In this document: positions 1-11,239 of the stretch, one piece after another
Layout of the letters: each line of letters opens with the position of its first letter
Numbering within the stretch: the stretch's first letter is position 1
Assembly (NCBI GenBank): GCA_033065855.1
Contig: JAVXUO010003132.1
Span: forward strand, 1 to 64,000
DNA length: 64,000 nucleotides
Reading direction: 5' to 3'
From: Escallonia rubra
Lineage: Eukaryota; Streptophyta; Magnoliopsida; Escalloniales; Escalloniaceae
The notes under the pieces: model-generated
Database searches by the model: none
The model's input: the letters and a program-made list of their open reading frames with translations, nothing else
What the model was told of the DNA's origin: nothing
Translations under genes and position numbers: made by a program

Positions 1-1480
1 ACCCTCGTGGTTGTTAAGGCCGTAAGGAGTCCGATGCGGAGTGGTTGATGTGTTTAGCGGGAATTTTCTAAGGAAGCGGATGTGTAGATGCAAACGGGGC
101 GAGCAATACACCAGTCGTTTTCTGCGAAAACACCAGTCGGTTTCTGCAAATCTGCTCGTCAGATTGTACGGATGCCGACTTCAATTTATGTAGAAATTAC
201 CGGGCGGAGCCCGGCTCCATTTCTTCTCAGTGGGACCACTACATACGTGGAATGACCTTGCGGGAACCACGAGCTTAGAGGAACATTGCCAAGGGGGTTG
301 GGATTATTGATGGTTGTCAACATCCTACGTGTTGATGAGCATTCATGCCAAGGGGGCTGGAAACATTTACTGTGCTCCCCATTTTCCAACTGGCGCCCAC
401 TCTCACCTGTTTCCTGAAATGTGATCAATCTACCTTACTATTTGTCTATGTAACCATGCTTGGAGTTTTTAGAACCCGTTAAAAAATATTATTAGCGGGT
501 TGCCAGTAAACGCCCCTACGCGTGTAAGACAGTTGCTGGAACAACGTTAGTCGCACGGCGTAATATTGGTGCCATCATTGTTGCGTTTACTAATACCGTA
601 GGTCGTTTGCGCGATGCATACGACATTTGCGAATGGCATTTAATCAACGTTGTACACGGTTTAGGAGACACGGTTTAAGACAGTTCCATCTAATTATGCA
701 ATATCCCTTTGTAATAAACTTCCCGTTAGCAAGACCATGGCCTGCATTAGCAATATTGTACATTTGCAGCAGTCCGTTTGGCTAGTATTTGACTTCGAGC
801 CCGTTTCAGGCCCACGTGTCAGCTTTTGTTCATCCAATTGACAATACAATTAAAAAAAGTTGAGATGCACAGTAAAATATTATGGGAAACCGTTGCACCG
901 TTGCTACATGAACGCCCCCATTTTCTACAATGACTTGAGCATTGTAAGAGAATATCAACGTCCGTCTATAGGAGAATCAACTTCTTGGCTCAATAAAGGG
1001 CGACCATGCCACTGAGTGAACATGCAAAACCCCGAAATCCTAAGCAAGCCTCTAAATCCAATGAAGTCGCTGCCGCTGATAAATAGTAACAACTAGTGTT
1101 AATGACCTTCAATGGCCAATTATTCACCGCAATTTATTGCAGTGACTCCATTTCAATACAACACTAGATGCTGCATTTCAGTTTCCATAGGAGCTTGATA
1201 GAGTTAGTATTGCTTCTTCATATAGCATGCTCAACAATTAAAATCTGCCCTAAGTTACAAATCTCATCTTGCAACCCAACCAAACGGCAGAAGACACATA
1301 AAGGTACCGAATAGTATTACAAGCTGAAGCCATTCCCCCTCCCTTGCCTCCCTTTGGTTTCAAGAGCAACAATTATAATGGCACGAGGTGTTCACACATT
1401 ACAAGAACCAGAAACAAAAAAGATGTACACCTCTAACGATATTTACACTGAAGGTAACAATCCGCAACACCCCACGTGCC
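1..1480. other. No gene recognised (window start)
   Basis: Mixed-composition sequence with no open frame resembling a known family. A short direct repetition (ACCAGTCG followed by TTTCTGC) occurs near 110-150. It may be intergenic sequence, or decayed sequence downstream of the minus-strand gene that ends near 5.7 kb. Confidence 0.5.
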
Positions 1481-1710
1481 GCGCTACGAGAAAAATGGCC
1501 TATGGCAGCGGTAAAAAAGCGTTGTTGTAGGTCCAATAACCGCTGTTGTAGGCTCTGGAAGTGTTCACATACGGCTGGCGTAAGTCTCACTGCCAAAGAC
1601 TTGTGGCAGCGGTCAAGGGTATCTACAACCACTGCTATTGTGGCTTCCTTATCCGCTGACTGTGGAGACCTATAGCAGGAGCTAAAACTGTATGCCAACG
1701 ACTAATGGCC
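1481..1710 (+). mobile_element. CACTA-like terminal fragment (tentative)
   Basis: The stretch from 1482 reads GCTACGAGAAAAATGG, close to the CACTACAAGAAAA-type terminus of plant CACTA (En/Spm) transposons. It is followed by subterminal GCAGCGGT / CCGCTG-type motifs in both orientations to about 1660. Such arrays are typical of CACTA subterminal regions. I found no matching opposite end, no transposase and no 3-bp duplication, so this is at most a decayed terminus. Confidence 0.35.
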
Positions 1711-2635
1711 ACTAATATAGCTGAATTTTGCTTAAGAAAAATAAAATTAAAAACCGTGGTCTATTTGAACTCATTCAGTAGTAAGTGAAAATTGACTAAA
1801 GTTTTAAATTGTTACACAAATCATACCATCTTCTTTACAATTAATCTAACTCATAAGACTAACATAGGTTGGATCAAATTAACAAATCCATTCAAACATA
1901 AAAACAAAGAAAGCTTCCAGTAGGCTTCTTCCCTGAGCTACACAAAACCACCATGCATAGAAGTTGATTTTCTGGTCCATTTGTATTCAGCCATGTATAT
2001 GCATCAATATCAACCTAAAAACAAAGTTGAACACATGTAAGGGATAAATTTCAACTTGCTTAATTTGCCTTCCAGCATGTAAAGCAAAACTGCTGCCACG
2101 CAATCGACTTGCACTGAGCTGATTCATATTGCAAAAATTACACAGTGTTCCAGCACAAAGATATAAGTATAATACACCATAAAAGAAACCTGATCTAATA
2201 TTCTGCTAGGATGTTAATAGGAGACTGATAAGCAAAAGATTGCTTTTGGCATAATCACTTTGGCCAAATCAGTTGCTTTTGCCATTTTAACACCTCATTC
2301 TAAATGTCTATAGCACAAGGGCAGCAAAAAGAACATATGGTTAATTTTCTGATACTAAATACTAAGCTAACAAGACTCATAATATGACTGCAAAAATTTC
2401 ACTTTCACTCTTATGTAACTCCCTAAACCGAAACTACCATATATAATTTCAAAGGTAGCCTCCCAACAGTTTTTCCGGAGAGCGGGACATTTAGTGCATA
2501 TACCATCTTAATACGGATCCATCTATCTATATAGTAACGCTACTAAGATCGTCTTCCTTGCAATTTATTTCCACCATCTGTGTCAATTTCCATTTTAATG
2601 TCCTTGCCCTTTCTAGAATGATTGCATATCTATAA

Positions 2636-2660
2636 TGTGTGTGTGTGTGTGTGTGTGTGT
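2636..2660. repeat. (TG)n microsatellite
   Basis: Uninterrupted TG dinucleotide run of about 25 bp. Confidence 0.95.
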
Positions 2661-2775
2661 ATGGAGTGGTGAGATAACAGAGAAGCGGGTGCAGGAGACT
2701 GGTGCAATAGGGTAATTTTTTTTCTCTTGGTAATGCATAACATGGCACGACAATGGCCGCCCTATTTCGTGATAC

Positions 2776-2812
2776 CCTCTCTCTCTCTCTCTCCCTCTCT
2801 CTCTCTCCCTCC
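2776..2812. repeat. (CT)n microsatellite
   Basis: CT repeat interrupted by two CCC blocks. It lies 115 bp from the TG tract. Confidence 0.95.
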
Positions 2813-3278
2813 CATACATTGGGTACATCAAGGGTTTTGTGACATATGTATTCGTTTGCAGCAATGCCTCAGGGATTTTTGGAGCTGGTAAGTCCTCAGT
2901 CCAAGGTGATAAACCTCTTTTGTCTCCGGAAGCTAGTGAAGGTCCCATGTTTAGCTCTATCGTAGACCTAGAAGAGATTTGTTTAGACTAACATTTCACT
3001 CCAAAGGTTGTTTCGGCTGGCTCCAAGAGGAAAAGATAGAAGAAGATTGGGTGATTGTGGTCTTGTTTCAGCTCATTGCCATTGCCCAAAATTGAGAAGT
3101 TTTACTTGATCAGTGAGGTACCCTTCATTATCTTCTGGCTAACTACGATGTTTGAAGAACTTGGAATACTTTATGGGGGTTTAGAGTTTCATTCTTCTCT
3201 TTTAAGATTGCAGTCATAAGTATTTTTCTCGCAGTTGAGGGTTGTTTACAAAGAGTCACATATAAGTACATATTAAAA

Positions 3279-3712
3279 GTGCAAATTGTATAGCTAAAAT
3301 TGTAAACTAAAATTAATAATTGAAGCTGTAGTTTGGTTTTTAATAGAATTAGACACTACATGCGTTACGCAGCACAAAACTGTTGCCGAAGTCTCATTTT
3401 TGTTCTACTACCTGGTTTCCATCATATGTGATGATGTTGAGCTTGATCAATGTGCCTTGGTCGCATATGTAATTCAGAACTCTAGATTGGGTGCTCAAAT
3501 GAGACGATGCATAATAGAAGATTGGAAAAGTCTTTACCAACAGCCTTACGAACATCATTTTGATCCAAATTGATTACGTTAAACACATATTGTGGGATAC
3601 TGAACATGATGCCAGAAGGCTTCTGGCCATGGTCGCTCATTTTTGCACTTCTAAAAGACTGATCGGCTTTAGTGAAATTATATCGCAAGACTTGATCTGC
3701 ATAAGGGCAATG
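3279..3712 (+). repeat. Diverged direct duplication, copy 1
   Basis: Aligns by eye with 3880-4309 at an offset of about 600 bp. Shared blocks include GCCGAAGTCT, TGATCCAAATTGATTACGTTA and CATTTTTGCACTTCTA (3643-3658). The two copies differ by many substitutions and small indels, so the duplication is old. No convincing protein is encoded. The spacer is about 167 bp. Confidence 0.8.
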
Positions 3713-3879
3713 AAAAGGCACGTGATTTTACTGATTTGCGAGAAGGTAACTTCTATTAGAGTTAACATTTGTAAGCTCTTCTTAGAAAGCTTATGCCTAC
3801 TAGTCCCACATACTACTGCCTACATGTTTGATACTTGATAATAAGATGGGATCCTGAAGCATTTCAAGGGTCTTTACAA

Positions 3880-4309
3880 AAGTGCAGATGGGTAGCTAAA
3901 TTGTAAATTAAAAACTTACTCCTGAAACTATACTTTGGAGGGAATATAATTAAACAGTACATGCTTTATGCACCACTGCCGAAGTCTTATTTTGTTCCAC
4001 TACTTGGTTTCAGCTTATGTAATGTTGTTGAGCTTCATCAATGTGTCTTTCTCATCCTCTACGTACAGGTAATTCGGAACTCTAGAACGAATGCTCAGAA
4101 GAGCTGATGCCTAATAGAAGATTGGAGAAGTCTTTACGACACTCTTTGGAATCCAAAATTTTGATCCAAATTGATTACGTTAAACATCTAATGTGTGTTA
4201 CTGGTCATGACGCCACAAGGCTTCTGGCTCAATGATCATTTTTGCACTTCTAGTAGACTAATCGGCTTTATTAAATAGTTGCTAGACTTGATCTAAATAT
4301 GGGAAGTAA
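3880..4309 (+). repeat. Diverged direct duplication, copy 2
   Basis: Second copy of the segment at 3279-3712, in the same orientation. The function and origin are unknown. The start and end points are approximate because identity fades gradually. Confidence 0.8.
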
Positions 4310-5739
4310 TAAGTTCATTCAGCAGGAAAACCTATAGCGTTTGGCCTTAAAGGGACGGATCTAGGCATGGTTAACATAAGGTCTGAAGTTGATTTTCTCA
4401 CTGTCCGACATGCTCAGATATCAAATACAGTTGGAATATAGTCATTAAGGAAAGAGTATACCTCATGGCCATCATGAAAAAACAAGCTACATGCGGGGCA
4501 AACTCCAGCACTGCACATCAGGTGTGCACGTTAATTACGAGATAATTGCCTGCCTCTTCATATAACGATTTGCACATCTGCATTCATTACCCTCATCACC
4601 TCCTAACATGCGAGCCTGCTTCCTACACATTGTGCACACTCACAAACAAGTTCCTAAATCATATCAACGTAGAAAGGTAAATCATGAAGCCAAAGTAGAA
4701 AACAAGTGCACACACAAACACGCATATAACCGATAAGACAAATGCGTGCACACATATACATAAACACACAGATACACATTTATAAGTTCATTCAAGAGCT
4801 AGTAAATTTATGTAGTCCTCTCTAAGTAGATAGCCAAACAGATAGTATGCCAGATTCAAAGAAATACCAGACCATTTTACCCCAGCAGGGTAGTAAATCT
4901 ACTTTCCCTGCCCCCCAAGTTAGGAGGGTGTGGAGAGCATGTTGGGGGCTGTCAACACGTGCCATAGCACGTCAACACATGCCCTTTTGCACGCTATTCC
5001 AAGTTAAAAAGCCGTGCGCTAAGTATGGTGATGAGAAATTTTAGCAGACACATAGAAGGCGACAGTTAAGGTCAAGTTATGCAATATATCCACCCTACAC
5101 TGGTAGACAATACCAGCCACTCTGCATATACATAACTCTCAATTCTCATGGACTGACAACCAATCCACTAATTAAAAGAAAGCTCTATGGGCAGAATCTC
5201 AACCAAACCGGCGTTCCATCGGACTGACAACCACACCATCCTGAGTACAAGTCACGCTCTTCGAGCGGAACAACAAACCAAAATTGTACAAAAAGCCATA
5301 TGGACCTTATTTCCAACTCACCACGTAGATATCTAGATAGGGAGGAAGAGGAGGGAGCAATAATAGAGTTGTATGGCAAAGATTCTCCCCCAGCAATTAG
5401 AAGCTATACTTTGCCTCTGCTCAGCATTTCCAAAATGTCCAAAACAATTTTCACCTGACAACAAATTACATACTTCAGGGCTGTGCAACTAACGTATGGA
5501 GGAATTTCATTGGGTGAAAAAGAAGAAAACCTTAAGCATTGTCGTGGCTAATCAAAATGGATAGCCAAACCGATCCACCATCTCCAGCATAAACCGTTAT
5601 ATCCGTTTGCGCCACACAAAATGATGCAGAGGAATAGCACAGGGTTCGGCAAATGCAACCTAGCATATTATATCACCAACATTACAACAATGAGTCGGAA
5701 AAGACAATGTACACCATGTACACCCCATTATCAACTAAC
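4310..5739. other. No confident feature; may hold the last exon(s) of the minus-strand gene
   Basis: No recognised coding family. On the minus strand near 5560 a short open stretch after an AG would fit the phase of the exon at 5740-5855 and ends in a stop after about 11 codons. It could be the terminal exon, but nothing independent supports it. Confidence 0.35.
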
Positions 5740-5855
5740 CTGCCTTTAGGGTTTGCTGATCTGCTCGGTTTGGCGAGAAGTCGCGACCTCTCAGTGTTAC
5801 GCTCATGGAGTAATAAGCCGACGACTGTCTCCCTACGAAGCATCTCAACCGCACC
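5740..5855 (-). pseudogene. Candidate late exon of peptidase unit 2
   Basis: Preceded by GTGTCAG and followed by GTTAGT. 38 codons plus 2 nt, the same end phase as the last exon of unit 1. The motif RRETVVGLLLHERN resembles RVQIAARLILHPLN of unit 1. The connection to the exon at 7251-7210 crosses 1.35 kb in which I could not choose splice sites with confidence. Confidence 0.45.
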
Positions 5856-6680
5856 CTGACACACAATCATAATAAAGGATTAAAAAGTGTGTCGAGCATT
5901 AGGCTAAAATTGACTATACAATTGTACTTGCCGGGTATATACCCGTTGGAATTATACTCATCGGATCCATAACGAAATCCATTTTACCATACTAATGCTC
6001 CAAATATTTTATCAAGTACATACCACAGTGACACCTACAGAAAAAATGGGTTAAAGTTCTACCAAACGTTATTAGTAGCAACATAGGCACACGGTGTCAA
6101 CTAAACTGGGGAATGCTATCAAAATGCTTATGCGAAAAAAATTTCCACATGATAGTTCTACTCCATTACAGATTGCATGACGTACGGGTGAAATTTCAGA
6201 CGACATGCTGTATCCAAGACAAACTTGGCAAAGTTCGTAAATCGTACCGTATAATAACGTAAACTAGATGCTGGCATGGAAGTGACATCAGCCTTACAGG
6301 AAGTAGGTTGGAAGGATGTGTGTGGCAAAAAAAGAAGGGGGGATTGGCTTAAGAAACATCCACGAATGGAAGTCCAGCTTCCGTGGATACTAACATTTTC
6401 GACCTCCCCGCCAAGAAATATATTATCTACACCACACTGTAAAAGAACGTTGGACCTCATTCCCAACTTAGGCAGACCAGGGGTCAAAATACAACCGCTC
6501 AATTAGGAACACAAAGGCCACGAACAAAAAAAAAAAAAAGGTTATGGTTTCAGCCAGGAAGTTGGCACTCTAATGGTCCTGGTGGTTACTCAATATGGAA
6601 CAAGGTCGGTATATGATGCTGCCGGTGTCTTGACCTTGAAGGTGTCAAAGACTCTTATATCTGGTATGTTGAATACAACT
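5856..6680. other. Unassigned intronic sequence
   Basis: An open stretch on the minus strand at 6158-6502 has potential splice sites (TTTTACAG near 6440, CTGTAAGG near 6300). Its protein is not recognised and it may hold an unidentified exon. Confidence 0.4.
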
Positions 6681-6820
6681 GCAAGGCTAATGTTTTCACC
6701 CTGATTGCCATCGCTCGTTGGAACTTCTAATGCCTATACCGTTGCCTTCGTTAACACCGGAGATTAAGCATCAGAAGTTCCTACGAGTGATGGCAATGAG
6801 GATGAAAACTTCAGCCTTGC
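6681..6820. repeat. 53-nt imperfect inverted repeat (hairpin)
   Basis: The arm at 6681-6733 pairs with the arm at 6768-6820 around a 34-nt loop. By hand count 46 of 53 positions are complementary, with mismatches spread singly. Both arms begin or end with GCAAGGC/GCCTTGC. The homology does not extend outside the arms. The geometry fits a plant microRNA precursor or a small foldback element. I do not recognise a known miRNA in it. Confidence 0.8.
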
Positions 6821-7209
6821 CGCATCGCAGAGCTACAGTTCCTTGGTTTTTTTACCCTAACTGTTAATCCATCTTCAAGATGCGGTTGTGGCACGGAGGA
6901 AGAAGATACGGTTTCCTGGGCACATCCCAAAATGCACGTTCATATTATGGTTGCTGTCAAAAATAAAAAAAAAGACTAGAGACCCCAACTGCACTTGGAG
7001 TATAGTAGATGATGATCACTGGGAATTACCTATATATGTGGTGCACATACGAGGCCCATGATACACGATAGGCGTTATTTGCATCAACGTAGTTGTAAAC
7101 TGATATGGCTGTATGTTGATTTTTGGGTTTATTTGCCGGCAATAAAGGACCTTCTACGAAAATTACAAAAACATATATGGTCCGGACTAAGTAAATAACT
7201 CTTCCGTAC

Positions 7210-8173
7210 AGGTATCCCGTGGAATAAAGGTAGGGACGAAAGCAAAAGAAGCTGAGGTGAAAGAGGGGCTTCTGCTTACATCTGCAGTGATAAGTGATAT
7301 TACCCTACCCTACATGTACGACCATCGAAATAACAATTGTTAGGTATTGGTGAGGGAACGAATTGGTGTGCAAATGGCACCAGCAGCAAACCAAGGAGGG
7401 TTACCATTAGGTTAAGGGCATGTCTCATTCCGGGAAGGAGAGTTGTACTTGATGGATCCAAGTACTCCATGCCACACGTGAGGAGATTGAAGGAAAAAGC
7501 CACCCAGTGATTACTTTTCCACAACATAGGCGTTATGAGCTGAAACATCCATATGAAGAACAGTTAAATCCATGTGAATATATCATGAGCGTGCACAGAA
7601 AATGAGCCTCCTAAGTCCTATTCACATATATTTAAACAGGAGAGGTTCTAAGAAATGTATTCAATTACCATCTGGCAGGAGTTGAGGTTCCTCTTAATCC
7701 GGTTCGACAGATAATAGTTCTGAAATTTTTTCCGAATTTCGTCATCCGTCCGAGAGGTTGAGAGGTAAGATATAACGCTATGCTACAAGTTGCAAAGTGC
7801 ATCGTGTTAATACAAAATGTTGACTGCTCACACAACAACTATTCAGGTCATAGTCCGGTCGTCATTAGGTAAACTTCTATGAAAGTGGTGAGAATGAAAG
7901 AGCGCCAAATGTAGAGGTGCGTACCGCAAAGAAAGTGGGAAAGATGTATCGATCTAGCGGGCCATTGCTCTTGGCGTTTATCACCCTGATAACCATGTCG
8001 AGAACCTGCATTGGTAGGATACTAAAGTATAACATCGGGCAAATAAACCCACCTCGTCAAATTGTCATTTCATTTAAATAGTACTCACGGCTGCGCCAAC
8101 CCAGTTATTGCCTTCCATGGTCGAGATATCAAACCTTGTTAAGTGGTAGTCGTACATACTTATCAGGACCTCC
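7210..8173 (-). pseudogene. Peptidase unit 2: duplicated C48-like unit without a visible Cys box
   Basis: Exons of 85 (8173-8089), 81 (8005-7925), 114 (7782-7669), 135 (7539-7405) and tentatively 42 nt (7251-7210) repeat the exon lengths and phases of unit 1. The aligned motifs are HLTRFDISTMEGNNWV against FLTKDRILTLQGKQWV, VLDMVIRVINA against VVDAWSEVVNA, RTDDEIRKKF against RSDDEIFDFF, and SNHWVAFSFN...EYLDPS against EYHWFMLCIN...DYLDS. His and Asp are kept. The equivalent of CPKQ is not recognisable in the 42-nt exon, and no DCG was found in any minus frame to about 7000. It is probably a non-catalytic copy, within the same gene because the preceding exon hands over the correct phase only 226 bp away. 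Confidence 0.7.
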
Positions 8174-8399
8174 CTACAAAAGGCACAAACATATACGTGT
8201 GAAACCGATTAAAGAAAGCATTTAAAATTGAATTCATGCTAAAAGGTAATGCGTTATTTACTGTGTGCAAGATGAACAATGTGAATCGTATGTGTGGAAA
8301 CATTGTGAGTTGGGACAACGGGATTAAAAGCACAGAGGATAGGTGGTCAATGTCTTAAGATGAGAATAACTAAATTTAATATTGCGAATTGGCTCGTAC

Positions 8400-10186
8400 C
8401 CCGGATCATGGGAGGATGAAAAGGCATAGCCTAGCAAATCTACCTGGACGGCTAAGCTACATGGCTCATGAGTGGTTGGTAGATGAGTGTTAGCACCAGT
8501 TGTTGCCGCGTGCACCACCGGGAGTTGAATGGCATTCAATGGATGGAGAATCAACCTGGCAGCAATCTGGACTCTGTAGTGCTTGAGTTCAGACTAACAA
8601 CAATAGCACTATGTTAGAGGAGCATGAAACTACTAATGAAATTACGTGCAATCGTGTATACTAAAACATTGCGAAAACTTAAATGCAAACAAGGTTTACA
8701 CCCTTACCGGGAAGATCGCTACACTGAACTTGCCCCACCAATGCTCCATGAACTTCAATGTGTACACTCCGCAATCATCACTGAAATAGTTCATAACACA
8801 CGCTGTTCAGTAATGTCGTTAAGAGGATGAAGTTAGGAACGGAGTTGAGAGGAGATATGGTTACAATAAGAGAAGATCGTACTCATTTGTTTGTTTTGGG
8901 CACGGATGACTCTGGAAAGCGTAAGGCTGAAAGTCAATGTCTCTACCAGTTGTATGCATCAACATACAAGACTGGACGCGGGCCTAACCAAAGCAAAGGT
9001 TAAACATATTATGTTGGCTCTACTTTACATTATATCATTTCGACAGTTGTAAGAAATGCCATGGCTGAGTATATACCAGGTGCCTGCGGAAAACCTCAAT
9101 CTCAGCCAAAACACTGCGTCGACCAGAGTCGAGGTAGTCGATGCACCCCCTGTTGATGTTGATGCAGAGCATAAACCAATGATACTCCCAGCAAATTGGC
9201 ACGCAGAACTGAAAAGGGAAGAAAAATTCAGCACCTAAGGTGTGTAATGAACAATACACCTAAAATGGTTGATATAAAGGCAATGTCAACTGAACTAAAT
9301 ATCTTGGATTTTAACAGTTATTGCCATCTAAGGATGATAGCATTTGAACCTTGCAAGTGCACAAAGCCAATTTATAGATAGAATACTGATATGGAAGAAG
9401 TTAATGACCGAAGAGTATACCAACTGGACGTCCTCCAATTTAATCAGCGGGTTAGATTGTTCAAAGAAGCGGGAGAAGAAGTCGAATATCTCATCGTCGG
9501 ACCTGAGGTCATCCATGAAGTTGATAATCGAGGACTGCAGTTTATGTAGGTATACATGGCTCAGTTTCAAAACAATTAGACCAAAGATATGAGCAATACT
9601 CAAGTTGAAACAACGTAAATCACCGCAAAATCGGAGGCAAATGTGTAACGTAGCACAGAGCCTGAACGGTCGGCATTGACGACCTCCGACCACGCATCAA
9701 CAACCTGAAACATAAGGCAAGCATAAGGCAGGGGCTACGAGCTGTCAACCACAAACTCGTATGCAAACGATGTTTGAAGAATGATAACAACAATAAGCTT
9801 AAATGGGATATGCAATATTATTCTCATCGCATGGCATCGTATATACATTGCTGGCTTGACAAGATGATTTTAACACTTTCAGTTAGAGCATATCTGAACA
9901 TGTCTCTAAGTAAAGCCAACTTCAATTTAGAGACCACTCAAATCATGACATACCATGGTTATAGAATAGCTCAGTAACTATAAGTTCACTAGATTTATCA
10001 CACAGAGTGAGCCATTTGGTTTCTGATTATCATGCTAGTTGGTTATTCGCGTTCTAAATATCTATGTAAGTTGTTGGAAGAGGTATGTAGAGATGTCGTA
10101 CCTCGGATGATACCCACTGCTTCCCCTGTAGCGTGAGAATTCGGTCCTTAGTCAAGAAGCTTTGAGGCATCTTAACGACAACCGAA
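8400..10186 (-). pseudogene. Peptidase unit 1: Ulp1/SENP-like (C48) domain, exons 7-13
   Basis: Ulp1-type peptidases remove SUMO or related modifiers in the nucleus. Exons of 85, 81, 114, 132, 44, 73 and 182 nt splice in one frame. Motifs in order are LTKDRILTLQG, VVDAWSEVVN, RSDDEIFDFF, then PICWEYHWFMLCIN with the catalytic His, GCIDYLDS with the catalytic Asp, HPCPKQTN with the oxyanion Gln, and DDCGVYTLKF with the catalytic Cys. The unit ends with RVQIAARLILHPLNAI. The Gln and Cys boxes are split by an intron inside the Asp codon (exons 8926-8883 and 8780-8708). All catalytic residues are present, so the unit looks intact although the gene has a stop further upstream. Confidence 0.8.
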
Positions 10187-10280
10187 CTCTCGATAAGAAA
10201 TGAAAATAATAGGATAAGTAATAAGAACTTCTATAAATAAAATGACCCAACTACCCCAAAGCCTTAAGCAGATTCATTAC

Positions 10281-10924
10281 CTCGCAGGGACTTCGGACTG
10301 GAAGACGTTCTTCACAGCTTCCTTTTCAAGCCTTGAGAGCGTCACCATTTGTTCACCGGCAAAACGAAGAAAGGGGCTCCTAGTCGTGTTAGAGCACTTC
10401 ACCCTTCTAATTGGAGCAGACCTCCTATTTGGACGGGGACGGATGATTGACAAATCGGCCGCTGGTTGTTGTGCAATAATGCGGCTACTTGTCCTCCTCG
10501 TTTTAAAGGACAGCTTTACTAAGGGTACGAGCATGTCATCGGCCAGGGAAGAATCATCCATGTTGTCGCCTATCGGAGTCGATGGTGAACAACGAGGGCT
10601 GGCACGTTCAGAGTGAGCAGCTGCAGGAGACATTTCAGCTGCAGGAGGGGAGGAGAAGGATCGTAGCCACTTAGATACAGGTTCGTAATGGGCGCCATCA
10701 ATCTTCGAAATGGTTGGCCTTTTTCCACTCTTACTTCTTCCGGCAGTGGCACGACCTGAAGCAGTCTGAGCAGTCTGAATCGCGTGCTTGGATGGTGATG
10801 ATAGTTGTTGATCTTGAGGTGTCGGGCAAACTTCAGGTGTTGTTGGCTCCGTAGACGATGCAGTGCCCTTCTTTGCGAGGAAGAACCTCTCAAGTTCTGG
10901 CAAGTGAGGCACAATTTTCGCAAT
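10281..10924 (-). pseudogene. Exon 6: Ser/Pro/basic linker
   Basis: 214 codons plus 2 nt. The start is placed after CGCAAG at 10925-10930, because this puts the frame in phase with exon 5. The end is CCTGCGAG followed by GTAATG. The product is low in hydrophobic residues and rich in Ser, Pro, Thr, Arg and Lys, with RRTSSR and RPRPNRRSAPIRR clusters that resemble nuclear-localisation signals. It joins the mobile-domain-like region to the peptidase. The solo LTR insertion ends just upstream of this exon's acceptor. Confidence 0.6.
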
Positions 10925-10934
10925 CTTGCGTATC

Positions 10935-10939
10935 CATTG
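10935..10939 (+). repeat. Target-site duplication CATTG (left), solo LTR A
   Basis: Repeated at 21919-21923 immediately after the LTR end. Confidence 0.9.
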
Positions 10940-11239
10940 TGTAATACCCCGAAAGTTTTCTTTTCCTTATGCAAAATTTGTATATTTTTGAATAAATAGT
11001 TTGTGGTCTTTTGTTAAAACTAAGAAAATGAATTGGGGTTGTTTCTAAAATTTTTGGTCAAATGAACAGTAACTTTTAGTCGAATTTAAAAGGTTTTAGT
11101 CGACTAAAAGTGTTTTCGGTCGACTAAAAGTGTTTCGGTCGACTAAAAAGTGTTTAAATTGTGTAAAAATAGTTTTCTGGAGTTTTAGTCGAATTTAAAA
11201 GGTTTTAGTCGACTAAAAGTGTTTTCAGTCGACTAAAAG

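Noticed and set aside
5740..10186. Two separate neighbouring Ulp1 genes instead of one
   Set aside because: The last exon of unit 1 ends in the exact phase needed by the first exon of unit 2, only 226 bp away, with no promoter-like gap. Not excluded, but less likely.
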